A DNA stretch of 64,000 nt from Saccopteryx bilineata (lineage: Eukaryota; Chordata; Mammalia; Chiroptera; Emballonuridae): contig NC_089490.1 of assembly GCF_036850765.1 (NCBI RefSeq), positions 244,912,562 through 244,976,561 of the forward strand, read 5' to 3'. The notes beneath the pieces are model-generated. The model was not told where the DNA came from. It searched no databases and saw only the letters and a list, made by a program, of their open reading frames with translations. Made by a program: the position numbers and the translations under genes. Below are positions 12,290-25,261 of the stretch, one piece after another (position 1 is the first letter of the stretch; each line of letters starts with the position of its first letter).

Positions 12290-15200
12290 TGCTATCTGTA
12301 AAGACATTAAATGTGGCCTTCTTCATGTATTTGCACTTGTTTCTCAGTCTGTTTGAATGAATGCTCAATATGCATCTTGGTCGTGTTTTATCTTTGTAAT
12401 CAAAGATAGACCATGATGATCAGAGGGAACAATAGAAAAAGAACTGAATCACAGTCTTGTTACCCAGGCCTGGTGCTGGCCTAAGCCTAGTAGTAGAAAC
12501 TTGATGTGCATTCCATGGAGACAAAGATATCCTTCAGTCACTGTCTCTACCACTCACAGTCATAAGAAACACATCCATACAGTGAGTCAGGCAGGGTCCA
12601 GGTGACAAATCTATCTTCATGTTCTCATAACCACTCACCACATACTCTGTCTGGATAGTTAGAATAAAAAATGAACTGACCAACCAAGCCACCTTCCTCT
12701 GTGCCCCACACCCCATTTTGAGATACTCTCTTTCTCTTAGGACAATTATTTATAACCAGTCTATGAGAAAATATTTACAAATATAACTATCTAAAACCCA
12801 TATTTGTTTAGAGTTTTCAGGCCAACCAATGTGCGTGAATACTGCATCAAAAAGCACAATAAAGTTTATGTCTTGGCAAAAAGCATGTAGTCAAGAACTG
12901 AAGGTCAAAGGAGATAGGCCGATCACCAGAAAAACAAGTTATAAAAATAGGATCCCATAATAGTTTTGCCAGATTTTCCTTACACATGCTACATTTCCTT
13001 GTTTGAAGTAATTGGAATGCAGCCCTCCCCTGTTTTCAGGGGTTACAGAAGAGCAACCGTGCACTTTCTCACATTGGGATTATCTTTCGTACTAATGATG
13101 TGTTCAGCTTGCTATGTCCTTGAAAATAAAGCATTATGATAAAGTGATTGAAGAGCTTTGTCTGGGAACTATTGTCCGATAGAATGCGCCTAAGGAGGGA
13201 AAATTGTTTCTGCCTTCCAAGGCAAGTCTAGTTTCTTCCATATTCCAAGCCAGTTAGACCTTTCCTTCGGGGAGGCAGCTGGGTTCAGTGTGGGCTTCTA
13301 GGGACGGCACTCTCTGGAGTTGAGATATTTTTTCAGCTACCTCCCCCAAACCAGGTGTTTCTCTTCTGAACCCTAAAACCAGCACCAAAATACTTCCTGT
13401 TGTTTTCTGCTTCCTTCAGAGAAATCTCCTTGAATTGAATGAAATTATGCACAGATGTACGCCATTTTGAATTTAATGATATTTTGTGATGCTGATCAGT
13501 GGATGAATGTGAATATAATTTGGCAATGTTGTACCTTACCCAGCCAGCTGTTGAAATTTAGCTCAACTAGAAACTTATAAAAAAAGGCTCCAAAACGTCC
13601 ACAGGCGTGCTTTAATTATATTTTCTGGAATGTGCTTGGGGGAAATCTTTTAGCAGATGTCCTGAGCATATGGAACTGTCCGATAAATTAATTTTTATGA
13701 CTCCTGGGTTGAGAATGTGCTAAATGGAAATATGCCTCCTGGATACCTTTGTGTTAGTGACAGTTTTTGTATAAACATCTAGAAACATATTAGCATAGTG
13801 TGGCAAACACATCTCCTTTATGGATTCTTTCTTCCCTGGAACATTGCTCAGACCTTCTTCCACCATACAGCCGTGCAACGTGTCCAAGTGCTACACACTC
13901 TGAACTGTGAGCTCAACAGTCTTCTCGCTGGGGTCTTGACACTACCTTTTCTATCTTTTTCTTTCCCTATATGAATAGGTAGTTCTTTCTTAATCGTCTT
14001 GTCCTGCACCCCTGATCACTCCATGAAGGTTGTCAGATTCTTACCTTTTCTCTTCCCACATCTGTCCCAACAGATGACTATGGATTTTGAGATTTTGAAA
14101 CCACTCATTGTCTCCATTCAAGCTCCACATTGAGCTTGTCTTCTCAAATGTGTTGTTTCCTCTTCTGCCAAAAATGGACATCTTCTTCAGTGATCCTAGA
14201 AAAGTTGTCTTTTAGACTTCTATCAGATTCAGGCTGGAAATTTCCAAGACAAAAACAAAGAGAAGGCCAGAGGCAGTGCTTTCTGATAGGTTTGCTGGCT
14301 TCTTACAAATACGTATTGGTTATGCAAGGATTTATATTTAATTAATTATATTAGCTAATAGATCTCAAATTTCAAATTATTATTATTTGTAATTTGTATG
14401 CCCTCCTTTGTCCTTGGGCACTTTTGGGAACACAGGGTTGCCTGTCACCCGCAACTAAGGAAGGCCGTGAGGTGAGTCTGCTGGACCCGGTGAGGAGATC
14501 CAGAGGTATACCTTTTACCACCACATACACCATCCCAGATCCCATATTCACGCCCTGATTGCTCCTTTAAGTAGCTTTTTTGGGAAGTGTTTAAGTTTTG
14601 TGGTGGTGGCTGCTCATCAGCCTCTCACCTGTGAGCAGCCCCGAGAGAGGAGTGAGCAGTGACGCAGGAGGAAAAGGAAGACAAGCTGGTATCCTGGGAG
14701 CTCAGTGACCGCAGACTTATCCCCTGTGTCCAGTGTGATGGCAGCTAGCATGGAGGGACGACTGAGAAGTGACTATTAGCTTAGCAATGTGCAAGTCATT
14801 TCAGTGGCCTGGCGGCGACTGCCTCATTGGTGTGGATCTAAAGGATCAGAAAGGAGAAACACAGACCGCAAGGAGCACAGGTCAGTCGGTGGGCATTCTG
14901 TAGCGAGGGGACAGGCGGCCAATGCCTACGAGAGAGACGCAAGGGAGGCCCTGTGGTCACACAGGCATGAAAGTGGGCAGACTGCTGGTGTGAGAAGGAT
15001 TTCAAAGGGACCATTTGATTGCTCTTATTTCCTCCACAAAACAGGAAGCAGTGTTTTCAGCTGATTTACGTGAATCCTTTGTAGAGAATATGAACCCTTC
15101 CTTCTGATCCACATAACCACTGAGTGCACACTTGTCCAGAAGCCCTGTGCCTCTGTTTCACTCATAACACTTCTCACCCCACTCATTCCTTCCTATTCAC

Positions 15201-15311
15201 AAGCGTCACTCTGAACTCAGTATGCCCAAAGCAAGGAAAAGCTCACAGAGTGTACATGAAAGTAATGATTGTGTGGGAGTCTGTTTGTATTGTTTTTCCT
15301 CTTCAACTACA
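12290..15311. other. single-copy-looking DNA, no gene recognised
   Basis: No transposon ends or convincing exons were found. The part from about 13000 to 14100 has balanced composition and no repeat signature, so it is the most likely place here for conserved non-coding sequence. The ORF of 91 codons at 14789-15064 has no recognisable domain. Confidence 0.4.
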
Positions 15312-15544
15312 CTGCTCACAAAAATTAGGGGATCAGGGAACATGCAAATACTCCAGTACTTGCAGCCTCTGGTATAGTGTAGTTTCACCAATGAAATAAA
15401 AGTTGGTTTTGTATCTCATTTGCATAATCAAACAGCTTTCTTTGACTTGTTTGCTTTTCTGATGTTCTTATTTAATAAAAAAATTAAATGCTTTTTTTAT
15501 CACTCCATATTCATTTTGAAATATCCCCTAATTTTTGTGAGCAG
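15312..15544. mobile_element. Tc1/mariner-type MITE
   Basis: The 233-bp element is bounded by inverted repeats: left CTGCTCACAAAAATTAGGGG and right CCCCTAATTTTTGTGAGCAG are exact reverse complements over 20 bases. TA follows the right end, and CA (a likely mutated TA) precedes the left end. There is no coding capacity. Confidence 0.8.
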
Positions 15545-17024
15545 TATATTTTCCAAAAGACAGAGCAGCACCAAAAGGCTCTCCCAGAACACAGCTGAGC
15601 AGGTGCTCCTGGGGCCCTGGGTCAGGCTCTGTGGCCCACTTTGTGCTCAGCCACAGCAACAGCAGTGGGGCTCAGACTCAGCTGACAGCTTCAGTATCCT
15701 GTGTAAGGGTTCCCATCTGAAGCCCCCCACCCGGGCAAGAATAACCCAGTAACCCAGGAGCCTCCATCAACATGGGATAGGGGCTAATAAATAAGCTCAG
15801 TGATAAGTCTTCTTTATATGTGAACTTGTCTCGCTGAAGAAAGGCTCCAAACTCACCCTTCAGGGGCATTTCAGGGGCACGCTATATACTCATGAGGATC
15901 TGAAGAAACGGAGTCCCACTGCCCATTGTGATGATGTTGAAAAGATGCCACCCACCTGCCCCATCCCTTGTCTCTGCTCCCTCACTCCTCCTTGGAGCGA
16001 CTCCCTAACAGACAACCTGAGCCCAAGCCAAGTACTCAAGTCAGCTTCAGTTTCTGTAACCATTGAAATGAAAACAACAACAACAACAAAAAAAAACAGC
16101 ATTAGAAACCATAGAGCAAGCTGTAAAACAAAATAATAAAATAAACCCGACATAGATAGGAGCTAAATTTTATTCCGCAACTCCCCATTAGCCAAAGTGC
16201 AAAGAAATGATGGACAAAGAGTAATATTTTATCGTAGAAAGAAGCATAACGATTGACCTGACAAAACTCATTCATCATTTGGAGACAAGTAGTGTGAATA
16301 AAAGTCAAATGTGGATAAGATATAAAATACCGTAAGATGAAGCACCGTGGTGCAGCATGCATCTCTCCACCTCACCGCATCAGCAAAGCTGAGTCCTAAA
16401 TGCTGTCTGTGCTTAACTCAGGGACTTTGCCTGGTGACCAAGCACATATAATGCATTTCAAGGTCATCATTTGTATCTGTTAGGCTAAACCAAAATCTAA
16501 AATATTATGTTATACCATGATACGGACATCTAAAATCCTGATAGCTTCTTTAAAAGAGCAGAGAACAAAAATCTGATGAAATATTTTCTCTTGCACACAC
16601 TCTAACATGAACTCATAATGTTTTGATTTGCTTTGTGATGAAGCTGGCAACCTCCTGTCCCCTTGGGAAAGGGGCCATACTCTAGATTTGCGAAGGTAGG
16701 AAAAGGAAAAGCACGTCAGGCCTGAAACAACTTTGTCTTTCAGGTTTTGATAAAGATGTTTACAGGGATAAGAATGCTTAGACGGGTTCAAAAAGACTGT
16801 TCTATTGTTCACAGGACAAGCCTATAACTCCAGAAGTGAGCAAGCTAATGCTTGATATTCCTCTGTCATTGTTTACTCTACATATATGCAGTACTTTTGT
16901 GAATTATTCATACCAGAAATTTCTAATAGTGCAACACTCCCAGTTTGCAGAATGAGTGTTTTTGTCCTGAGGAGTCTAAGGTCTATTACAAACACTGGTT
17001 CATGGCTTCCTCGGTATATTGAAT
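15545..17024. other. no gene recognised
   Basis: Mixed single-copy-looking DNA. ORFs up to 110 codons (such as 15420-15752) partly overlap the MITE and show no domain. Confidence 0.4.
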
Positions 17025-17400
17025 TAGCTAGGGTTCAACCAGAGACACAACCAGTAGGAGCTTAATTTGTTGTGGACAAAGACTATACAAGTCCAAAATC
17101 CAAACAGTAGGCCACCAGGAGGCCAGTGGGGACAGTTGGACACTAAGTGAAGCAGCTGCTCACCAGTGGAATTTCTTCTTCAGAGAAGTCTCAGCTCCAC
17201 TCTTATGGCTTTTCAATTGAATGAATCTGTCCACTAAGATTATCTGGGTTAATCTGTTTTACTAAAATCAACTGGTTATATTGAATCACATGTACAAAAT
17301 AGTTTCAGAGAGACACCTGCATTAGTGTTTGTTTGAATCACTGGGGACTGTATCCTAGCCCATTGGACACATCATACTGACCATGACATCCTTGTTGAAG
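17025..17400 (-). mobile_element. ancient L1M-type 3'UTR, antisense
   Basis: The stretch starts with TTAGCTAGGGTTCAACCAGAGA and ends with a GGACACATCATACTGACCAT-like phrase. This is the usual order for the antisense 3'UTR of old mammalian L1M subfamilies. It is diverged and contains no ORF. Confidence 0.55.
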
Positions 17401-17966
17401 AATTATAAACTTCTGCAGGCTTCAAAAACATAGCAGCAGCCTGGCGAAGCTTGTTTGGATAAAAGTAAGAAAGAAAAAAAGGGTTGTGCAAACCTTTCTT
17501 TTTGATGGAGTACTTTGTAGTTAATATAGCCTCTTCTTCAAGTAGAGCACTGATCTCTCTTAAGTATTTAAATGCCTTTAACTAAAGTGTCTCAAGAGCT
17601 CCAGGGCTTCATGCCTCAACTGGCCATATTCCCCTAGAGAATCCCCAGTGACACCATTCTGATTTTCCAGGAGATCTTGCTTAATGGACTATGGATCTTT
17701 GGTAGCTAACATCGGGAAGATCTAGAAACTCCCTATCAGGGAAATCCCCACGACATCTTTATGATCTCAGAAGACTTCTGCATTAGCCCAATTTCTAGAG
17801 CATGGACTAGAAACACTTCTCATGCTACCTGGTACCTATAACCTTGGGGTGCCTGTGCTGAAGTCTGGTAGCTAAAGGGTGACACTGGCCATTGTAAAAA
17901 TGGCCTGACATCCTGGGAGATCACTAGCCTAGACTTCTAAAGTATCATTTTACCTTGTTGCATCTT
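17401..17966. other. no gene recognised
   Basis: Nothing identifiable lies between the L1M fragment and the VES target duplication. Confidence 0.4.
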
Positions 17967-17981
17967 CATACCTGAGGTTCT

Positions 17982-18383
17982 TTTTTGTTTGTTTGTTTGT
18001 TTGTTTTCATTTTTACTTTTTGTACTTTTCTGAAGTTGGAAAAGGGAGGCAGTCAGACAGACTCCCGCATGCGCCCGACTGGGATCCACCCAGCATGCCC
18101 ACCAGGGGGCAATGCTCTGCCCACCTGGGGCTTCACTCTGCTGCAACCAGAGCCATTCCAGTGCCTGAGGCAGAGGCCACAGAGCCATCCTCAGTGCCTG
18201 GGCCAACTCTGCTCCAATGGAGCCTTGGCTACGGGAGGGGAAGCGAGAAACAGAGAGGAAGGAGAGGGGGAGGGGTGGAGAAGCAGATGGGCGCTTCTCC
18301 TGTGTGCCCTGGCCGGGAATCAAACCTGGGACTTCTGCACGCCAGGCCGACACTCTACCACTGAGCCGACCAGCCAGGGCTAA
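17982..18383 (-). mobile_element. VES SINE (bat tRNA-derived), older copy
   Basis: The tRNA-like head lies at the right end (reverse complement of AGCCCTGGCTGGTCGGCTCAG), with a box-B-like TTTGATTCCCGGCC. The T-rich (GTTT)n tail is on the left. The target duplication CATACCTGAGGTTCT is present at 17967-17981 and 18384-18398. The head carries more substitutions than the other VES copies, and only two internal 20-bp modules are present, so this copy is probably older or from another subfamily. The long ORFs it contains are chance. Confidence 0.93.
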
Positions 18384-18398
18384 CATACCTGAGGTTCT

Positions 18399-19861
18399 AT
18401 ATGTAAATTTCAAAGTCTAGCTTGCCTTTCTAAAATAATTTACTCTTCTAAAAATGTTATCTGGTTCAATAAAGACAAACATTTTTGAAAGAAAGCAAGG
18501 ATGACCAGACTGTGTTGGACTAATGTGCAGTTAAGATTGTGCAGGTTCTTTTGGCCGCCTTTGGGACAAGTGGCATTGTTTTGTTGGTTAGAGTAACTAA
18601 ATCTAGGCCACACGTCTCTGAAAAATAAAATAAAAGTGTGGTCAAAGTATGAAGTTGATATTGCAAAGCTTGCCTTGAAAATCCCTTGGGGGTATGCAAA
18701 CTTTAAGCGCAAGAAATGTAAGGGTTAACAGACATTATCAATTTCCTGTGAGTCTATCTCCTTATATATACTCATAATTTGCCTCTTACTAGCCTTTTTG
18801 TGTGTTAGAAAAACTGTTGGCGATAATGTGCAGTAGTTAATCATCATGATTTGTTTTGCCTTTGTGTCATTTTTTCGTGATGAGGATTATGCCTTTCAAA
18901 ATTCTCATATTTCATTTCAGGCTTTTCTTGCAGTTTTGCTTTATTACGAATGTGAGAGGAATGAGAACCGCTGCTCAGGCCGAATAAAAGGTGACGCGGT
19001 GCCAGTCAGCTGGGCCTGTCACCAACCTACACGCACAGCTGAGTTCCAGGTGGGGTTTCAAACATTACTGATTTTTAAAATTTCCTCCTGCATTAACTTT
19101 TAAAATAAATGTAGTTATAAAGTTAAGGATATCAAAGTTCCAAATAAAAAGTTGGAGCTAACATTGTACTTTCAAAGAAACTCTTTGAAAGGTGGGCATT
19201 AGAGGAAACCAATTACACAGTAAATGATCACATTGTTAACACTTCTAGCAATTTACTTCTCTGGATTCTCTTCAGGGCTTGCAGTAAACACTTTTGCTTA
19301 TTTGTGAAGAAATAAATGAAATATACACACACACATATAAATAAAATTTGGAGTCAGGCCTCAAGCATGAGCAAATTATCAACTGAATAAATCTATCTTT
19401 GATCAGCAAGTTATGAAGTTAAAGCCATATATGTGTATATATTAACTGAATCTGAAAACAATTTTCAAGATAGATTTTCAAAAAATTATTTTGAATTGTA
19501 ATATATATGTATCCTTGAAGAGGTATAATCCCAACCTGAATATATATTGTGCATATGTTTGTTTTAGAAAGTGATTTCATGTATGTAAAAACTTCTTAGG
19601 TGGTTTAAATTGCTTATATGTAATTGAAAATTACCAATTCATTTTTATTCTACTAGGAAGCCTAGCAAGATGCATTAGTGGTGGAGAGTTTGGTTGTTCA
19701 CCCATATGCGTTCTCTTCTCCTTAGGCACATGGCTGGACTTCACTCTTCCACCTGCTTATTTATAACTGGGAAGGTTCCTGTGACTAGTCTCGGACAACA
19801 GATTGTGAGGGAAAGTGATGTACATAACTTACTGGAAGGCACAGTGTCAAGTCCATGTGCA
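18399..19861. other. no gene recognised
   Basis: AT-rich single-copy-looking DNA with short CA/TA runs near 19325 and 19430. The ORF at 18846-19103 shows no known domain. Confidence 0.4.
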
Positions 19862-20458
19862 CAGTGTGTACGTAAAGTCATGGTGCACTTTTGACTGGTC
19901 ACAGGAAAGCAACAAAAGATGATAGAAATGTGAAATCTGCACCAAATAAAAGGAAAACCTTCTCAGTTACTGTAGGATGATGTGGCAGCATGTGCACATG
20001 TGCAGATGATGACGTAACACCGTGTATACAGCGGAGCAGCCCACGACCATGCCAGTCGAGATGTAGGCAGTACAGAGGAAAGTTCAGTGTGTTCTGTGGC
20101 TCGCTAAATTAGAATTCATGACCAAAATGCAACGTGAATATCTGCACATTTATAATGAAGTGCCACCACATAGGAATAACATTACTTGGTGGGATAAGCA
20201 GTTGAAGGAAACCAGCAGTTTGGTGAAGAAACCTCGTTCTGGTAGGCCATCAGTCAGTGACGAGTCTGTAGAGGCTATATGGGATAGCTACCTAAGGAGC
20301 CCTAAAAAAGCTGTGTGTGAGCCCACATCGAACTGCACTGAATAGGTATGAAACTGGGAAAGTTTTCCTTTTATTTGGTGCAGATTTCACATTTCTATCA
20401 TCTTTTGTTGCTTTCCTGTGACCAGTCAAAAGTGCACCATGACTTTACGGACACACTG
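19862..20458. mobile_element. internally deleted mariner with 97-bp terminal inverted repeats
   Basis: The arms 19862-19958 and 20362-20458 are reverse complements with a single mismatch in 97 bases, then weaker pairing continues for about ten more. The ends read CAGTGTGT...ACACACTG. TA follows the right end, while CA precedes the left end. The interior (about 20050-20345) keeps only the N-terminal transposase region. The element is therefore a nonautonomous deletion derivative. Confidence 0.88.
20118..20345 (+). pseudogene. mariner transposase N-terminal remnant
   Basis: The 75-codon reading frame contains KKPRSGRPSVSDESVEAI, which resembles the second helix-turn-helix and GRP-type linker of Tc1/mariner transposases. 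The preceding codons (REYLHIY... WWDKQLKET) look like the first DNA-binding helices. No catalytic DDE/D domain follows, because the right inverted repeat begins at 20362. It could at most bind transposon ends. It ends in a stop at 20343-20345 and is probably not expressed. Confidence 0.7.
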
Positions 20459-20460
20459 TA

Positions 20461-21281
20461 GTTATCAGTCTCTGTTCTGCTGCTATAACTCAGAAGACAT
20501 GTTCCTTAGGATGCAGGTAAAAGGTTGTGGAGCATATAACAGCCTGTGCTCTGTGTGACTGTTGGGTCAGGCCCTCTCCGGCCCATTCTTGACAAGTTGG
20601 GTGGACAAGAAATAATTTGGTTCTGTTCAGGTGTAGAGTATTTGTGGTTACCTGTTAACACATAATAAGATGAAACCAAGTCTGACTAATACTGTAACTA
20701 TTTATGTATTTCCTTACCTTAGAATTTAAAGAGTGTTGTTGAGTGTCATTTGATTCTATGCTGAGACTCAGTTAACATATCAGCTCCATGCCACATGGCC
20801 CCCCTTCCATTAGCCAATATCAGTTATCAGAGGCAACACTGGCAGATAACAAAAATATGAGGTGAGAGTTCAGGGGCCTACTTATTGTGGTTGGTGGAAG
20901 TCTTGAAAGACCCATAACATAAAAAACCTTTTATTCTACTAGGCTGATGAAGAATTAGATTATTCTTTAAAAGTCTTTCTAATTAGGCATTGGTTTTTCA
21001 AATTTCAGTTCAAATGTAATTCATAGGTAATATCTTAGCTCAAAGAAGACAAGCCCAAATAATTAAAGCAATGTTCACTAACATGTTAAAAGACAAACAT
21101 CCCTACACTGAGAGAAGAGATAGGAAAAGAATGTTAGAAGAAGTATCATTAAGGAAAGGTCTGGAATGTAGCCCAGTCTCGTTCAGGCGAACACTCCGTG
21201 GGGAGCCGACACTCTGCAAACAGGATGTGTCAGGAGGAAGGAAGGAAGGGAGCCAGAAAGGAACTAAAGAAGTAAGAAACA
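20461..21281. other. no gene recognised
   Basis: Single-copy-looking DNA between two DNA transposons. No element ends were found inside it. Confidence 0.4.
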
Positions 21282-23854
21282 CAGTGGTACCTTGAGATAT
21301 GAGCAGAGACTTGTTTTTTTTTTAAGATACGAGCTGCTACTTGGTCCATACTTTTGTTCGAGATTCGAGCAAAATTCCGAGATACGAGTCGTGATTTGGG
21401 AAGCTGTCGCTAGTTGGCGCATTGGCGCATGGGTCCAGTATCAGCAGCACAAGACCAGCATCACATTCTCTCTCACGTGTTACTCGCAGAATCAAGTTGA
21501 ATCTCATGCGCTGTACTCGTTCTGGCATTATTTTTGCATTTTTTACTAACTTTTTTTGTGTGCTGTCATGGGGCCAAAGAAAGTGAGTGTAAAGGACAGT
21601 GGTGAGAAGAAGAAGAGAATGATGTTGATAGAAGTAAAGCAAGAAATAATAGAAAAGCATGAGCGTGGTGTATGAGTGATTGAACTGGCAAGGCTGTACA
21701 ACCACAATACATCTACAATTTGTACCATCCTTAAAAGGATGCCATCAAAAGTGCAAATCCAGCAAAAGGAACTATAATTCTGTCTCAATTAAGGACAAAT
21801 ATCCATGAAAAAATGGAGAAGCTTCTGCTGGTGTGGGTGAAAGAGAAAGAGCTGGCAGGAGATACAGTGATGGAGACTGTAATATGCGAAAAGGCACGTA
21901 GTATTTACAGTGACTTGAAGAAGAAAGAACCGTCTACCTCAAAAGAGGCAGCAGAAAATACGTTTAAGGCAAGTCACGGCTGGTTTGAAAATTTCAAGAA
22001 GAGATCTGGCATCCACTCGGTGGTGAGGCATGGTGAAGCTGCGAGTGCTGACGTTAAGGCATCTGAGGAGTACATCGCACATTTTGCTGCGCTTATTGAA
22101 AAGGAAGGCTACATCCCCCAAGAAGTGTTCAACTGTGACGAAACAGGATTGTTTTTGGAAAAAAATGCCCTGGAGGACTTTCATCACCGCAGAGGAGAAG
22201 AAGCTGCCAGGCCATAAACCCATGAAGGACCATCTGATCCTTGCATTGTGTGCAAATGCTAGTGGTGACTATAAAGTAAAGCCACTGCTAGTGTATCATT
22301 CTGAAGATCCTCGAGCCTTTTAAGACTCACAAGATTCTTAAAGAAAAACTGTAGGTTATGTGGCATGCCAATGCTAGGGCATGGGTCACGTGGCAGTTTT
22401 TTATTGAATGGGTAAATCCTGTCTTTGGTCCTGCAGTGAAGAAATATCTTCAAGAAAATAAACTCCCGATGAAAGCATTACTAATCCTTGAAAATGCTCC
22501 AGCCCACCCACCTAGTCTTGAAGATGACATTCTTGATGAGTTCAAATTTATGAAAGTCCTCTACCTCCCACCCAACACAACTTCAATCTTGCAACCTATG
22601 GATCAGCAGGTCGTTACCAACTTTAAAAAGCTTTACACAAAGCACTTGTTCTGCCACTGCTTTGAGGTGACTGAGAATACAATTCTAACTCTTTGAGAAT
22701 TTTGAAAAGATCAGTACATCGTGATATGTTTACGCATTATTGACTTGGCATGGCAAGAAGTTACAAGAAGAACCTTGAACTCAGCATGGAAAAAGTTATG
22801 GCCTGATGTTGTTGCAGACAGGGACTTCGAAGGATTCAAACCAGAGACTGAGAGTGAGGTAGAAGCTTTGGAGGGGATTGTGTCCCTCGGAAAGTCGATG
22901 GGTCTGGAGGTAAATGAGGGTGACATAAAGGAGCTCATTGAGGAACATGAGGAGGAACTCTCAACTGAGGAGTTGAAGGAGCTACAGATGATGCAACAAC
23001 ATACAGAGCTTCTGCAAGAGACTAGTAGTGAGGAGGAGGTAGAGTCGGAGGAAGTGATTTCTACAAGTGAAATTAAAGACATGCTGGCAATGTGGGAGAA
23101 GCTTTCAAGTTTCATTGAAAAGAAACACCCAGAAAGTTTCAACTGGTTGTGCTTCAGCACTTTTTAATGACACTTGTTTGTCACATTTCTGTAACATTTT
23201 AAAAGGTAGGCAAAAGCAAACCTCTTTGGATGATTTTTATTCAAAAGTCCTGCAAGTGAATGTGCTGAAAGTGCAGCCAAAAAGGCAAAAACAGGTGATG
23301 ATTAAATGAAAAATACATAATGTTAAGCTTAGGTTAATTTTAAAGTTAAGAAAGTGCATTTTTTTTACAATTAAGTTTTTGTGGTTTCATTTTAAGTAAA
23401 GAAAGTGAAGTTTTAGTTTTGTTTAAAGTAAAGAAAATGCAATTTTAGTTTACATTTAGTGTTAAGAAAGTGCAGTTTTAGTTTATGTGTCTACAGTGCC
23501 TGCATCCCTTCCTCCCTCCCTCCTCCTCCACCATTCACCTTCATTAGCCACACTTGTCTGTCTCCAAGGTAAGAATACGGTACTAAATAACACTCTTTTT
23601 CTTTTATTTCATATATTTTGTTATGCATTGGTAAAGTATACATGTGTATTTCTTAATTAAAAACATGTCCTTTTTCATAATTTAGGATGGTTTCAGGATG
23701 TTTTACAGGGCTAGAATTGATTAAATCTATTTCAATTATTTTTAATAATTGAATGGAGAAATTTTTTTTAAATGGGAGAAATTTGTTTGATATATGAGTT
23801 GACTGACGAGCTCGGTTACAGAACGAATTAAACTCGTATCTCAAGGTACCACTG
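21282..23854 (+). mobile_element. Tigger/pogo-type DNA transposon, complete ends
   Basis: The 2573-bp element has terminal inverted repeats CAGTGGTACCTTGAGATA at both ends. TA follows on the right, and CA precedes on the left. Subterminal sequence repeats 'agatacgag'-like words (21325, 21380, 23831). It encodes a CENP-B-like Tigger transposase with many lesions. Tigger elements belong to the pogo branch of Tc1/mariner and are generally extinct in mammals. Confidence 0.93.
21568..23166 (+). pseudogene. Tigger transposase (CENP-B-like DDD transposase), dead
   Basis: The presumed start is MGPKKVSV at 21568. An N-terminal psq-type HTH is broken by TGA at 21673-21675, probably from a CGA codon by CpG decay. 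A frameshift follows between 21735 and 21790. The CENP-B-type HTH is in frame from 21813 (WVKEKEL ... ASHGWFENFKKRSGIHS). The first catalytic Asp is in NCDETG near 22133. An extra T near 22152 and another near 22321 shift the frame again. The second catalytic position reads LENAPAH near 22489, with Glu where the family has Asp. The third Asp lies in MDQQ near 22600. An acidic C-terminal tail ends at 23166. Cut-and-paste activity is not possible. Confidence 0.9.
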
Positions 23855-23856
23855 TA

Positions 23857-24981
23857 AAGTGGAATGACATCTAAATGTAACTATTTTACAATGTTTTGAG
23901 ATTTAGCTCACTTTGATTCAGTTACTCTGGTTTCTTTGTTTCCAAGGTCCTAGGCAACCTAAGAAGAACTCTGAAGGTGCACTTATCCCGTTAATTCACT
24001 GAGGATGCTAATGAAAAGTTACCAACACAAACTAGTACTTACAGCCACAGTTTCAAATCTGTTTTTGCAGGTTTTGCTGCCCAAACCATCTCATGCTAGC
24101 CACAATTTATAAATGGCCAGATTAGGAATACCTTGAACCTAATAAACATGTGGATATTTTCCATTTTTCCACATTATTTCCTCAGTGGTTATGCTATCTA
24201 GTTGGAAAGAGAGATTAGATTTTGTGCAACTATCTTAATATGTTTAAAGAGGCTTAAAAAATAGCAGATTGCAAGTATGAGTTGTGTAATGAGCTAACCA
24301 AAAGAAGTTATAGATAACAAAATTGAATCAGAAAATATATTCATAACATTGTCAAAGAAAGCACTGCTTCTACTGTTGTAAGAACATTATTTGAGCTAAA
24401 GTAAAAATTGTATTGCCTTAATGATGCTGTTTTTATTTTAACAGACATGATCGTTATACATTTACAATTGTTGGCAACATAAATGGAGCAATTAAAGCAT
24501 ATAGCAAAGCATCAACATTAATATAATTAAATAGTCATGATCATGGTCAGTGAGAATAAGTCAAAAATTTTAGCAAAAGTCACATACCTTATGAATATTT
24601 TATTCCTTAAAATAAACGCATAGTTTTGTTCAAATAAATAAAAGTGAGTTATTGGATATTGTAGAGATATGAGAATCACTTTTGGGAAATTCAGACTGAA
24701 CAATAATACCTTGGATTGTCTAAACAAAGTGAGAAGACAGCACTCCAAACTGAGCCATGCCAGGAATTGAGAAAAAAATAAAGCAATATTCAATAATTTT
24801 ATTTTTAGTCTTGGTTTCAAGGTCTACTTTTGGAAATCTGTAGTGCTACGATGTTGTGTAGCTTTCATGAATAATCAATTCAAAATCTCTTTGTTTCTAA
24901 TTTGTTTTAAAGTCCCTGAAAGTCACTGTCAAGCTCAAGGTTATAACACAGCAAGAAATGATGAAATAATTCCCCTTTGTA
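23857..24981. other. no gene recognised
   Basis: AT-rich single-copy-looking DNA, with no repeat ends or motif-bearing ORF. Confidence 0.4.
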
Positions 24982-25018
24982 TTAATTTGCTAGGGTTGCC
25001 ATAACAAAATACCAGAAA
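24982..25018 (-). mobile_element. end of a MaLR LTR, antisense (possibly split)
   Basis: TTGCTAGGGTTGCCATAACA followed by AAATACCA is the antisense 3' end typical of MLT1/MST-like LTRs. The next LTR segment in the same orientation (CCCACAGACAGGTGGCTTA) appears only at 28005, so the LTR may have been opened by later insertions. Short, so confidence is limited. Confidence 0.45.
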
Positions 25019-25261
25019 TTGTTCATTTAACACTCTCTCCTTCAAATAAGAATGATGAAATTGTTCTTTTCTTTTTTTGACTTAAATCATTATTGTCTCA
25101 ATTCTCTAATTCATCTGGAAAGTCTTAACAGCTCTTTCTGAAACACAGTTAACCCCCCACCTTTATAACAGTACTTATTTATAAACATAACATCATTTTC
25201 TACTACTTGTAACCATAGTAACTTTTAATTTGATTTTTCAAAACTTGGCCAATGTCAAACA

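Noticed and set aside
17937..18420. ORFs of 67-158 codons on both strands
   Set aside because: They lie across a VES SINE and reappear at 28588-29140, 43730-44240 and 57710-58276 with the same VES. GC-rich SINE body, no protein family.
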